From contig FR879672.1 in NCBI GenBank assembly GCA_000435055.1, forward strand, positions 1-12,415: 12,415 bases of DNA. The letters run 5' to 3'. A model generated the notes under the pieces. It had not been told where the DNA came from, searched no databases, and saw nothing but the letters and a program-made list of their open reading frames with translations. Shown piece by piece: positions 1-7,432 of the stretch (position 1 is its first letter; every line of letters begins with the position of its first letter). This stretch comes from Clostridium sp. CAG:138 (GTDB lineage Bacteria; Bacillota; Clostridia; Christensenellales; CAG-138). The position numbers and the translations under genes were made by a program.

Positions 1-30
1 GTTATCTTCCGCAAGAAGGAAGAAGACTGA
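1..30 (+). CDS. 3' end of a gene that begins outside the window
   Basis: Frame 1 reads VIFRKKEED and then TGA at 28-30. The charged Lys/Glu-rich tail looks like a normal C-terminus and the stop is followed by clearly non-coding sequence. Nine residues are too few to assign a family. That this is the real reading frame is inferred from its position at the edge and the lack of a competing frame. Confidence 0.45.
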   Translation, partial: VIFRKKEED

Positions 31-133
31 GCCTGAATCCTGCTCGGTACACGGCGGAAGTCAACGCTGCGAGTGATGAAAATCAGCGTAACGAGTGACT
101 GAAACCGATACTGTGCATGAACAACAGCATAAT

Positions 134-165
134 CCCGACCGAATCGGATTTCCGATTCGGTCGGG
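134..165. repeat. Perfect 15-bp inverted repeat (hairpin 1)
   Basis: The arms 134-148 and 151-165 are perfect reverse complements (CCCGACCGAATCGGA against TCCGATTCGGTCGGG) separated by only TT. There is no T-run after either arm, so it is not a classical intrinsic terminator, although it could still stop transcription from the gene ending at 30. With hairpin 2 it forms a twin-hairpin unit resembling REP/MITE-type intergenic repeats. That is an inference only. Confidence 0.8.
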
Positions 166-169
166 GCTG

Positions 170-204
170 CAAGCCCCGCAGGATGCAAATCCCTGCGGGG
201 CTTG
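170..204. repeat. Perfect 13-bp inverted repeat (hairpin 2)
   Basis: The arms 170-182 (CAAGCCCCGCAGG) and 192-204 (CCTGCGGGGCTTG) pair perfectly around a 9-base loop. It begins four bases after hairpin 1. No T-tract follows on either strand, so its role as a terminator is uncertain. Confidence 0.8.
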
Positions 205-293
205 TGTCGTATGAAAATGCGAACGCAAAAGAATCAGAGACCATATCCTATATGAAAAAATATCAAGAAAGTGCATTTTCTATAAGATTGGGG

Positions 294-322
294 TTGAAAT
301 TTTCGTCTCAATAAGTTAAAAT
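294..322 (+). promoter_or_regulatory. Sigma-A-type promoter for the 361-1706 gene pair
   Basis: TTGAAA at 294-299 and TAAAAT at 317-322 are separated by exactly 17 bases. Each hexamer matches the sigma-A consensus at five of six positions. Transcription would start near 329, giving a leader of about 32 bases before the start codon at 361. Confidence 0.6.
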
Positions 323-360
323 AGGATATAGATTTATGCAAAAGTCATTCATGAGGTGAA

Positions 361-1023
361 ATGAAGGATATGTACGGCATTCGGGCGGATGAATTGGATA
401 TGCATTCGATCATTGCCGAAAGCATAATCGGCTTTTTGCTTCAGCATACCGGAATAATGATTCAAAGACAGGATATTTCAATGAATTCATCCGTGTGTGC
501 TGCTGCCGTCCCGCTGCTGCCGCGATTCGGAATTTCGCCGGAGAGCCTGCTGAATGAATGCGAAAAAACAGAATGCGGCTTGCCGTATTCGAATATGCGG
601 AAATATCGAGGCATAAATATTTTTGAACAAGTTTCCGCAAAAAACGGATATCTGTGCTTTAACCCGACGATTGAGTTCCTAAACAGCTTTTGCGTTCGAT
701 GCACGGAGCTGCTTCCAATGCCGGAAATGCCGCAAAAAATTGTTTTTCCGTGCAGCACGGAATATGCCTGCGCACGGCTTTTGACTTATTATTGCTCCGG
801 CTGCCGCTGCATCATGACGGACAGCGTCAGAACAGCATTGTTTCGCTCCTTTGCGCTTGCGGGCGGGTTTGAAACAAAAAGGCTTTATGAACGCGCTGTT
901 CATTCGGCGGAACGTGCCGTGCTTGCTGCTTTCGGAAATTCGGACGGGGGGAAATTCGGCGGAGTGCAGGCTTCTGCTGCGGCGATACTGCTGAGCAGTG
1001 CAAAAATGACTTTAGTGCAATAG
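361..1023 (+). CDS. Cysteine-rich protein of unknown function
   Basis: I do not recognise this 220-residue protein. It has no signal peptide and no obvious membrane segment, so it is probably cytoplasmic. It carries 11 cysteines, several clustered as C111-x2-C114 and C145-x2-C148-x-C150 with C131 and C137 nearby. This could be metal or Fe-S ligation, but no known motif is complete. The C-terminal third (about 150-220) is Ala-rich and probably helical. The start at 361 is chosen because GAGGTGA lies at 353-359. The spacing is short, so the in-frame ATG at 370 is an alternative. A promoter lies just upstream, and the metallo-hydrolase gene follows after 23 bases, suggesting co-transcription. 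The coding frame itself is well supported by its length and position; the function is open. Confidence 0.7.
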   Translation: MKDMYGIRADELDMHSIIAESIIGFLLQHTGIMIQRQDISMNSSVCAAAVPLLPRFGISPESLLNECEKTECGLPYSNMRKYRGINIFEQVSAKNGYLCFNPTIEFLNSFCVRCTELLPMPEMPQKIVFPCSTEYACARLLTYYCSGCRCIMTDSVRTALFRSFALAGGFETKRLYERAVHSAERAVLAAFGNSDGGKFGGVQASAAAILLSSAKMTLVQ

Positions 1024-1046
1024 TTTGAAGGAGAATTGACTGACTT

Positions 1047-1706
1047 ATGAAAATTAAATGGTATGGACATTCCTGCTTTCTTTTGACGGACAGCAACGGC
1101 AGCACCGTTCTGACCGATCCGTGCGATCCGTCCTACGGTTATGAAATACCGCCCATGCATGCAGATATCGTGACAATAAGCCACGAACACAACGATCACA
1201 ACAACATCAGCATTTTGCGCGGCAATACCGAGATTATCCGCAGCCCGGGCGAATACAATGTCAAGGGCATTCATATCACGGGTGTTGAAACTTTACATGA
1301 TCGCAGCGGCGGTGCGCTTCGCGGCAAAAACACCATGTTTATTTACGACATGGATGATATGCGCATACTTCATTGCGGCGATCTCGGCATGATTCCCGAC
1401 GAAGAAACAATTGCAAAAGTCGGCCATATTGACATCATGCTGGTTCCGATCGGTGCGATTTATACAATAGATGACCTTGAGGCGCGTGAACTTGCAAATA
1501 TTCTGAAGCCCAAAGTCGTTATCCCCATGCACTATAAAACCCCGAAGCTTAAACTTGAGCTTTGCCCGCTGGCACCCTTCATTGATGCGGCAAAGGACTG
1601 CCGCATTCACAACCTTAACGATTGTGAAGCAACAATTACAAAGATGAGCCTCGGTGAGGACAGGGTGCTGATTCTGCGCCCGTATGACGCCGAAAGAGAC
1701 GAATGA
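1047..1706 (+). CDS. Metallo-beta-lactamase-fold hydrolase (UPF0173/UlaG-like)
   Basis: This 219-residue cytoplasmic protein is a compact member of the MBL-fold hydrolases. It opens with the typical IKWYGHSCF strand (residues 3-11). It then has the zinc motif H46-x-H48-x-D50-H51 (SHEHNDH), H84 in the ETLHD segment, D112 in HCGDLG, and a late H162 in IPMHYKT. Together these supply the ligands for a two-metal site. The N-terminus and overall size resemble the small UlaG/UPF0173-type hydrolases, which are metal-dependent hydrolases of mostly unknown substrate. No substrate can be read from the sequence. An AAGGAG box at 1028-1033 precedes the ATG by 13 bases, a little far, but no closer in-frame start exists. 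It sits 23 bases after the unknown cysteine-rich gene, probably in one operon. Confidence 0.9.
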   Translation: MKIKWYGHSCFLLTDSNGSTVLTDPCDPSYGYEIPPMHADIVTISHEHNDHNNISILRGNTEIIRSPGEYNVKGIHITGVETLHDRSGGALRGKNTMFIYDMDDMRILHCGDLGMIPDEETIAKVGHIDIMLVPIGAIYTIDDLEARELANILKPKVVIPMHYKTPKLKLELCPLAPFIDAAKDCRIHNLNDCEATITKMSLGEDRVLILRPYDAERDE

Positions 1707-1763
1707 CATTTGAAACGAACGTGACGGAACCGAATCTGCCGTAAATGCTTCCGAAACAAATAA

Positions 1764-1790
1764 CCGCCGCAGGAACTTTGCCTGCGGCGG
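1764..1790. terminator. GC-rich terminator hairpin, mainly for glnA
   Basis: A perfect 10-bp stem is formed by CCGCCGCAGG (1764-1773) and CCTGCGGCGG (1781-1790). On the minus strand the stem is followed by TTATTTGTTT, a good tail for the glnA transcript. On the plus strand it is followed by a G-run and TTT, a weaker end for the hydrolase gene. Confidence 0.75.
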
Positions 1791-1822
1791 GGGGGTTTGC
1801 TCAAAGAAAGCTCAGAATTACG

Positions 1823-1842
1823 AAGAATGCTTAAGCATTCTT
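1823..1842. terminator. 20-bp perfect palindrome between convergent genes
   Basis: AAGAATGCTTAAGCATTCTT is a complete palindrome. On the plus strand it is followed by the AT-rich ATTTAATAAT, so it may terminate the 361-1706 transcript. It lies 24 bases beyond the glnA stop codon on the minus strand. A protein-binding operator role is possible but less likely between two gene ends. Confidence 0.5.
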
Positions 1843-1866
1843 ATTTAATAATCATCCGATAAAGGA

Positions 1867-3294
1867 TTAAAGATCATAATACCTTTCAAATTCGGCGGGA
1901 TGCGGAATCTGATTGATGCGTGCAGCCTCTTTGCGCTTGCGATCGATCCAGATATTGAGGAGCCTCTCGGGGAATACACCGCCGCGGGTCAGATAGTCAT
2001 GGTCTGCTTCAAGGGCATCAAGTGCCTCGTCAAGGCTCTTGGGAAGGCTGTCGATCTTTGCTTTTTCCTCTTCGGGAAGGTCAAACAGGTTGAAATCATA
2101 GGGACCCCAGCCGCATACGGAAGGATCGATTTCGTTGATAATGCCGTCGAGACCTGCCATAAGGATTGCCGCATAAGCATAGTAGGGGTTGCAGGTTCCG
2201 TCGGGGTTGCGCAGCTCGAAACGCTTAGCCATGGGCGATTTTGCGTAAGCGGGGATGCGAATTACCGCAGAGCGGTTCGCTGTTGCATAGCCGATGGTAA
2301 CGGGAGCTTCAAAGCCGGGAACAAGGCGTTTGAAACTGTTGGTGGACGGGTTTGTGATTGCGCAAAGACTCTTTGCATGTTTAAGCAGACCGCCCATGAA
2401 GTTGTGTGCAAGCTTGGAGAGCTGAGCATAGCCGTTTTCATCATAGAAAAGGGGCTTGCCGTCCTTGGTGAGCAGCATGTGAACGTGCATACCGTTGCCG
2501 GCTTCCGCATAGATGGGCTTGGGCATGAAGGTTGCGGTGCAGCCTTCTTCAACGGCAGCGTTGCGGATGATGTATTTTGTTACCATGGTGTTGTCTGCCA
2601 TTTTGACAACATCATCAAGCTCAACCTCGATTTCAAGCTGGCCGGGGCCGCCGACTTCGTGGTGATGATACTTGACTTTAACGCCCCAATCTTCCATAAG
2701 CATGCACATTTCGCTGCGGAGATTGTAATACCTGTCCTGCGGAGCACCGATGTGATAGCCGCCCTTGTGCGGAATCTGGAAACCGTCTTCACTGCTGCCG
2801 GTGTTCCAATCGGCTTCTTCGGTGTCAATTTCACAGCGAACGCATTCGGGACGAGTCTCGAACTGAACATTGTCAAACACATGGAATTCGAATTCCGGTC
2901 CGATGATCATTTCGTCGGCAATGCCGGATTCACGCATGTATTCAACAGCGCGCTTGATAACGTTGCGGGGATACTGATCGAACGGGCGGTTCTCGGGGCG
3001 GTCGATAATCATTGCATCGCCGCTCATGGTGAGGGTCGGAACCTCCGCAAAGGGATCGACAGCAGCGGTGGAAAGGTCGGGAATGAAGACCATATCGCTG
3101 TTTTCAACGGGTGCGTAGCCGTAGTTGGAACCATCAAAGCCGATGCCGTATTTCATCGTGTTTTCATTAAAACGGGCGGCGGGGATGGTGATATGACGCC
3201 AACGACCGTCGATATCGGTCATTTTGAAATCGACCATTTCAATTTCATTGTCAAGGATGAATTCCTTTGCCTGCTCAATTGTTTTAAACAGCAC
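1867..3294 (-). CDS. glnA: Glutamine synthetase, class I
   Basis: This cytoplasmic enzyme makes glutamine from glutamate, ammonia and ATP, the main ammonia-assimilation step, and class I enzymes are dodecamers. The family hallmarks are clear over 475 residues: the beta-grasp N-domain with FDGS (53-56), catalytic GPEFEFHVF (132-140), HHEVGGPGQLEIE (211-223), NGMHVHM (267-273), KRLVPGFEAP (322-331), NRSAVIRIP (340-348) and FELRNPDG (359-366). The frame is open up to 3345, but GTG at 3294-3292 is chosen because a perfect AGGAGG (3308-3303) sits eight bases upstream and family homology begins there. At the adenylylation loop it reads NLFDLPEEE, with Phe404 where enterobacterial enzymes carry the modified Tyr. 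It has its own promoter and terminator, so it appears monocistronic. Confidence 0.97.
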   Translation of the reverse strand: MLFKTIEQAKEFILDNEIEMVDFKMTDIDGRWRHITIPAARFNENTMKYGIGFDGSNYGYAPVENSDMVFIPDLSTAAVDPFAEVPTLTMSGDAMIIDRPENRPFDQYPRNVIKRAVEYMRESGIADEMIIGPEFEFHVFDNVQFETRPECVRCEIDTEEADWNTGSSEDGFQIPHKGGYHIGAPQDRYYNLRSEMCMLMEDWGVKVKYHHHEVGGPGQLEIEVELDDVVKMADNTMVTKYIIRNAAVEEGCTATFMPKPIYAEAGNGMHVHMLLTKDGKPLFYDENGYAQLSKLAHNFMGGLLKHAKSLCAITNPSTNSFKRLVPGFEAPVTIGYATANRSAVIRIPAYAKSPMAKRFELRNPDGTCNPYYAYAAILMAGLDGIINEIDPSVCGWGPYDFNLFDLPEEEKAKIDSLPKSLDEALDALEADHDYLTRGGVFPERLLNIWIDRKRKEAARINQIPHPAEFERYYDL

Positions 3295-3362
3295 GGGTGA
3301 AACCTCCTGAATAGGTAAAATTTTTTTGAACGAAACAAAACCCATTGCTTCCGTTCATGCTT

Positions 3363-3391
3363 ATTGTGACAGATTTTTGCCGATATGTCAA
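3363..3391 (-). promoter_or_regulatory. glnA promoter
   Basis: Read on the minus strand, a perfect TTGACA (3391-3386) is followed after 17 bases by CACAAT (3368-3363). Transcription would begin near 3356, giving a leader of about 60 bases before the GTG start. Confidence 0.6.
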
Positions 3392-3473
3392 GGAAAACAC
3401 GATATATATTTACCTGTATACGAAAAGCAAACGGCGATGCGGCAATTTCTTAGCCGTATCTTATCCGTGTACA

Positions 3474-3482
3474 TGATAAAAT
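3474..3482 (+). promoter_or_regulatory. Possible extended -10 for the phosphate transporter
   Basis: TGATAAAAT matches the extended -10 pattern TGnTATAAT with one mismatch. No good -35 box lies 15-18 bases upstream, so support rests on this element and its place, 122 bases before the start codon at 3605. Confidence 0.35.
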
Positions 3483-3604
3483 TAAAAACACAGCAACCGA
3501 GAGGCTTTGCTGCGCCGTCAAATCGACAGGCACAGAATAAAAACATACGAAATCAATGCGTATGCGGCCGAAACGGTGCATCGGAAAAATCGGGAGGAAA
3601 GTTA

Positions 3605-5353
3605 ATGGATATTTTTGATATTTTAACGCTTATCGGCGGTCTGTGCCTGTTTTTGTTCGGCATGAACGTAATGGGTGACGGACTGGAGCGCAGAGCGGGC
3701 GGAGGGCTGAAGCTTTTGCTCGGCAAGCTGACAAACAACCGCATGAAGGGCTTCCTGACGGGTCTCGGAGTGACGGCGGTGATTCAAAGCTCATCAGCAA
3801 CAACGGTTATGGTCGTTGGGTTTGTTAACTCGGGACTCATGACGCTTAAGCAGTCCATCGGTGTTATCATGGGGGCGAACATCGGCACAACGGTAACGGC
3901 GTGGATTCTGAGCCTCGGCGGAATTTCAAGCAGCAATGTCTTCGTTCAGCTTTTGAAACCCACATCGTTCACACCCGTGCTTGCATTGATCGGAATGATT
4001 CTTTTGATGACGGGAAAAACGGACAAAAAGAAGGATACAGGCACAATTCTGCTCGGTTTTGCAACGCTGATGTTCGGAATGGATACAATGTCCGGCGCTG
4101 TTGCCGGGCTTGCGGATGTTCCCGCCTTCCGCAACATGTTCATAATGTTCAAAAATCCGCTTTTCGGAATGCTTGCGGGTGCGGTGCTGACGGCGATAAT
4201 CCAAAGCTCATCGGCCTCCGTCGGCATTTTGCAGGCGTTGACCGTCACGGGACAGGTATCTTACGGCGCGGCGATTCCGATCATCATGGGACAAAACATC
4301 GGAACCTGCATAACGGCGATCATATCCTCTTTCGGAGCCAACAAGAACGCAAAGCGTGCCGCAATCGTGCATCTTTCGTTCAACGTTATCGGCACGGTGG
4401 TTTGGCTGATGGTGTTCACGATCGTTTCCTATGTTTTCAAACCACTGTTGTTTGATACGGCGGCAAGTTATTTCGGCATTGCTGTCGCGCATTCGCTTTT
4501 CAATATCCTTTGCACCGCGCTGCTGTTTCCGGCTGCGCCCCTGCTTGAAAAAATTGCGGTTCGGCTTGTTCCGGACGGAAACAAGAAGGACACGATCTCT
4601 GAACTGGACGACCGCCTGCTTGCAACACCCGCAATCGCGCTGGAACAATGCGAGCGCGTGGTTGAAACCATGGCGGAGGAGACGGCGGAGGCTTTCAAAC
4701 TGAGCATGGATATGCTCACGAATTATGATGCGGATTCGGCGGGAAAAATACGTAAAGCCGAGGATAACAGCGATCATCTGGAGGACATCATCGGGACGTA
4801 TCTCACCAAACTCAGCAGGAATCAGTTGACGGAGGACGACAGTGCGGAGGTTTCCAAGCTGCTCAAAGCGATAGGCGATTTTGAACGAATTTCGGATCAC
4901 AGCGTCAATATTCTTGAATCGGCGGAGGAACTCCGCAGCAAAAAAATCGAGTTTACCGGACGGGCAAAGGCGGAACTCGGCGTGCTTTGCAGTGCCGTTT
5001 CCGAAATTTTGACGGCTGCATGTGCCGCATTTAGGGACAGTGATCCCGAAAAAGCGATGAAAATCGAACCTTTGGAGCAGGTTATTGATGATTTGAAGGT
5101 TCAGCTGCGCGACAGGCACATTGCACGGCTCAAGAACGGCGAATGCACGGTTGAAGCGGGATTCATTTGGTCTGACATACTGACGAATCTTGAACGTGCA
5201 TCGGATCACTGTTCCAACATTGCTCTATGCGTTATTGATGCGGGCAAACACAATATGAACATGCATGAATCTCTGTCCGAAATGAAGAAGGATAATCCCG
5301 CATTCGAGGACGAGTTTGACATGTACACCCGCAAGTATCGCATAACAGGCTGA
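3605..5353 (+). CDS. Na+/phosphate symporter family protein with C-terminal PhoU-like domain
   Basis: This 582-residue membrane protein belongs to the Na/Pi cotransporter (NptA/YjbB-like, PF02690) family, which moves phosphate with sodium across the cytoplasmic membrane. Two inverted-repeat halves each carry the hallmark QSSSA (61-65 and 200-204), each followed by a GxNIGT segment (90-95 and 229-234). Hydrophobic helices run to about residue 320. Residues about 335-560 form a cytoplasmic helical PhoU-like domain with paired metal-binding-type motifs DFERISDHSVNI (425-436) and NLERASDHCSNI (528-539). The start at 3605 is set by GGGAGG at 3592-3597 with seven-base spacing; the open frame upstream lacks any transporter feature and crosses the glnA start. 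The direction of transport (uptake or efflux, as proposed for YjbB) cannot be told from sequence. A strong terminator follows. Confidence 0.93.
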   Translation: MDIFDILTLIGGLCLFLFGMNVMGDGLERRAGGGLKLLLGKLTNNRMKGFLTGLGVTAVIQSSSATTVMVVGFVNSGLMTLKQSIGVIMGANIGTTVTAWILSLGGISSSNVFVQLLKPTSFTPVLALIGMILLMTGKTDKKKDTGTILLGFATLMFGMDTMSGAVAGLADVPAFRNMFIMFKNPLFGMLAGAVLTAIIQSSSASVGILQALTVTGQVSYGAAIPIIMGQNIGTCITAIISSFGANKNAKRAAIVHLSFNVIGTVVWLMVFTIVSYVFKPLLFDTAASYFGIAVAHSLFNILCTALLFPAAPLLEKIAVRLVPDGNKKDTISELDDRLLATPAIALEQCERVVETMAEETAEAFKLSMDMLTNYDADSAGKIRKAEDNSDHLEDIIGTYLTKLSRNQLTEDDSAEVSKLLKAIGDFERISDHSVNILESAEELRSKKIEFTGRAKAELGVLCSAVSEILTAACAAFRDSDPEKAMKIEPLEQVIDDLKVQLRDRHIARLKNGECTVEAGFIWSDILTNLERASDHCSNIALCVIDAGKHNMNMHESLSEMKKDNPAFEDEFDMYTRKYRITG

Positions 5354-5420
5354 TAACGGAGCGACAGCATTGCCGCATTGCGGCAAAACCATATTCAATC
5401 GTTAATTTCTTCATGCATAC

Positions 5421-5455
5421 AAAAAGCGGACGGAGGCGGAACCGTCCGCCTTTTT
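5421..5455 (+). terminator. Intrinsic terminator of the phosphate transporter gene
   Basis: An 8-bp perfect stem, GCGGACGG (5426-5433) with CCGTCCGC (5442-5449), is followed by CTTTTT and preceded by AAAAA. This is a classical intrinsic terminator that could also work in reverse. Confidence 0.9.
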
Positions 5456-5611
5456 GTTGTGCCGCACTCCTTTTCGAAACAGCCGGAGACCGTTTGAATT
5501 TCGGCATAAAGCGGCAGTACTTAAACGAAATTAAATCAATGTCCGGATTCAATCGAAAAAGCAGGTTTTGCGGATAAATTCGCACTTCGGGCAAACGGCG
5601 GGTTTTATGCA

Positions 5612-5640
5612 TTGCGCAGAAGGGGAATGAGGGATATAAT
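5612..5640 (+). promoter_or_regulatory. Candidate promoter of the MATE exporter gene
   Basis: A perfect TATAAT (5635-5640) lies 17 bases after TTGCGC (5612-5617), a weak -35 matching three of six positions. Transcription would start near 5647, about 67 bases before the ATG at 5714. Confidence 0.45.
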
Positions 5641-5713
5641 CAATCGTGCGGTGCGGCGGAAGCGTGTCTGCCCGCAAAAACATCGCATCCGCAAAACGGG
5701 TAAACGGATATAA

Positions 5714-7255
5714 ATGAAAAGGAAGGAAGCTTTCGCTGCGGCGGGAGCAGCGGTCATAAAAACGGTTATGAAGATTAAGGCGGCTCGGAATTCAATCGAA
5801 ACCGATTCATCCGGCAAAGAAAACACGGCAGTCAATGCGAACACGGCGGCGGGGGAGGAAAAGACTTTTCTCGGCACGGAACCTATCGGCAGGCTGCTGT
5901 TTAAGCTGGCTGTGCCGACGGTCATTGCGCAGCTTGTGAACATGCTTTACAACATTGTTGACAGAATCTATATCGGTCATATACCGGGTGACGGCAGTGC
6001 CGCGCTGACGGGCGTGGGCGTGTGTATGCCGCTCATACTTATCGTTTCCGCGTTTGCCGCATTTGTGGCCTCCGGCGGTGCGCCGCGCGCTTCAATAAGC
6101 ATGGGCAAGGGTGATTATGACTCCGCCGAAAAAATTCTCGGCGGCTGTGTTTTGATGCAGGTTGTGATTTCCGCCGTGCTGACGGTGGTTCTGCTTGTGT
6201 TCGGCAGGGATCTGCTGCTTGCATTCGGTGCAAGCGAAAACACGATTGATTATGCGGCGGATTATATGAGCATATATGCGATAGGAACGCTCTTTGTGCA
6301 GCTGACGCTCGGCCTGAATGCCTTTATCACGGCGCAGGGCTTTGCAAAATACGGGATGCTGACGGTGCTTATCGGCGCCGCTGCAAATATCGTGCTCGAT
6401 CCGATTTTTATTTTCGGTTTCAAAATGGGCGTTCGCGGTGCGGCGCTTGCAACAGTCATTTCGCAGGGGATATCCTGCATATGGGTCATTTTGTTCCTGC
6501 GCGGGGGAAAAACGGTTTTGAAGCTGAAGCGTGAAAACATACGCTTTGCTCCGCGCATTATACTTCCGTGCATCGCACTCGGGCTTGCAACGTTCATAAT
6601 GCAGGCAAGTGAAAGCGTGATTTCGGTATGCTTCAATTCATCGCTGCTGAAATACGGCGGGGACATTGCCGTGGGCGCAATGACGATCCTCACAAGCGTG
6701 ATGCAGTTTGCAATGCTGCCGCTGCAGGGCGTTGCGCAGGGCGCACAGCCGATTTTGAGTTATAATTTCGGGGCAAAAAATGCCGACCGTGTTAAAAAGA
6801 CTTTTTTCCGTCTTCTCACCGTAAGCCTCTGCTATTCCGTCGCGCTTTGGGCTTTCGTGATGCTGTTTCCGAAAACCTTTGCCGGAATATTCAGCCCGAA
6901 TCCGGAGCTTGTAAATTTCACCGGTGATGCTTTGCGAATATACTGCGGTGCGCTCTTCCTTTTCGGAATTCAAATCGCCTGCCAGATGACTTTTGTTTCC
7001 ATCGGCAACGCGGGCTGCTCAATAATCGTTGCGGTTCTCAGAAAATTTGTGCTGCTCATACCGCTGATTTATATCATGCCGCAGCTGCTTGCGGATAAAA
7101 CAAATGCGGTTTACACTGCCGAACCGGTTGCCGATGCAATTGCGGTAACATGCACGGCGATACTGTTTTCAATCGAATTCCGAAAAGCCCTGAAAAAACT
7201 GAATTCGGATTCCGCAGGCGGAACACAAACCGCAAAAACGGACTTGCGGGTTTAG
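5714..7255 (+). CDS. MATE-family multidrug/cation antiporter
   Basis: This inner-membrane exporter of the MATE family uses an ion gradient to expel drugs or other organic compounds. Over 513 residues it shows the family's twelve-helix pattern. The core starts at GTEPIGRLLFKLAVPTV (54-70). It contains the conserved IYIGH...ALTGVGVCMP region (85-106), the APRASISMGKGD loop (113-124) and, in the second half, GVAQGAQPILSYNFGAKN from about 339. The first 50 residues are an unusual Ala/Thr/Glu-rich hydrophilic extension that most MATE proteins lack. No clear ribosome site precedes 5714, and Met19 (5768) is an alternative start. A GGGGGAGG box sits just before the conserved core, but no ATG, GTG or TTG follows it. 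It is probably monocistronic. The substrate cannot be told. Confidence 0.94.
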   Translation: MKRKEAFAAAGAAVIKTVMKIKAARNSIETDSSGKENTAVNANTAAGEEKTFLGTEPIGRLLFKLAVPTVIAQLVNMLYNIVDRIYIGHIPGDGSAALTGVGVCMPLILIVSAFAAFVASGGAPRASISMGKGDYDSAEKILGGCVLMQVVISAVLTVVLLVFGRDLLLAFGASENTIDYAADYMSIYAIGTLFVQLTLGLNAFITAQGFAKYGMLTVLIGAAANIVLDPIFIFGFKMGVRGAALATVISQGISCIWVILFLRGGKTVLKLKRENIRFAPRIILPCIALGLATFIMQASESVISVCFNSSLLKYGGDIAVGAMTILTSVMQFAMLPLQGVAQGAQPILSYNFGAKNADRVKKTFFRLLTVSLCYSVALWAFVMLFPKTFAGIFSPNPELVNFTGDALRIYCGALFLFGIQIACQMTFVSIGNAGCSIIVAVLRKFVLLIPLIYIMPQLLADKTNAVYTAEPVADAIAVTCTAILFSIEFRKALKKLNSDSAGGTQTAKTDLRV

Positions 7256-7326
7256 CCCTCCGAAACAATGCTCCGCAGTGCCCGGTGTTTTATGATAATG
7301 TGCTGACGGAATAATGTATCGATAAC

Positions 7327-7364
7327 AAAAAGCCGCCTTCCGAAACTGTCGGTCGGCGGCTTTT
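7327..7364. terminator. Bidirectional terminator between convergent genes
   Basis: AGCCGCC (7331-7337) pairs with GGCGGCT (7355-7361), with an inner CCGA/TCGG stem. AAAA lies before and TTTT after, so it has a T-tail on both strands and can end both the exporter transcript and the minus-strand lipoprotein transcript. Confidence 0.88.
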
Positions 7365-7432
7365 GTGAACCCGATATTCTAAATAAGCTTGTTATACAAA
7401 ATTTTTGTTAACTCTGATTTAGTTATGATTCA

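Larger units (their letters stand above)
31..360. other. Non-coding stretch with two hairpins and a promoter
   Basis: No convincing gene lies here. It holds a short direct repeat (CGAGTGA at 70-76 and again at 92-98), two adjacent perfect hairpins at 134-165 and 170-204, and a sigma-A-like promoter at 294-322 serving the next gene. The short open frames crossing it on both strands run through the hairpin arms, use rare Cys/Ser/Arg-rich composition and have no good ribosome site, so I treat them as spurious. Confidence 0.6.
3295..3604. other. Divergent control region between glnA and the phosphate transporter gene
   Basis: About 310 bases separate the two start codons. It contains the glnA ribosome site (3303-3308), the glnA promoter (3363-3391, minus strand), a candidate extended -10 for the transporter (3474-3482) and the transporter ribosome site GGGAGG at 3592-3597. 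I see no riboswitch, and no repeated inverted motif convincing as a GlnR operator. Confidence 0.5.
5354..5713. other. Intergenic stretch with terminator and putative promoter
   Basis: The 360 bases hold a small TGCCGCA/TGCGGCA inverted repeat (5371-5385), the terminator at 5421-5455, and a candidate promoter for the exporter gene at 5612-5640. Between 5456 and 5611 I see nothing recognisable. Confidence 0.5.

Noticed and set aside
61..276. 71-codon minus-strand frame and overlapping 65-codon plus-strand frame near the left edge
   Set aside because: Both run through the hairpin arms, lack good ribosome sites and have odd Cys/Ser/Arg-rich composition.
1900..3300. 466-codon open frame on the plus strand opposite glnA
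   Set aside because: It is the exact antisense of a highly conserved glutamine synthetase, has no ribosome site and no family resemblance; long antisense frames are common over such genes.
3295..3345. Longer glnA starting at the ATG at 3345
   Set aside because: The perfect AGGAGG at 3308-3303 lies inside that extension and points to the GTG at 3294, where family similarity begins.
3326..3604. N-terminal extension of the phosphate transporter from 3326
   Set aside because: It would overlap the glnA leader and promoter, has no hydrophobic or conserved sequence, and the ATG at 3605 has an ideal ribosome site.
4208..5209. 333-codon minus-strand frame inside the phosphate transporter gene
   Set aside because: It lies opposite a clear Na/Pi-PhoU coding region, is Arg/Phe/Asn-rich without domain features, and has no promoter or ribosome site.
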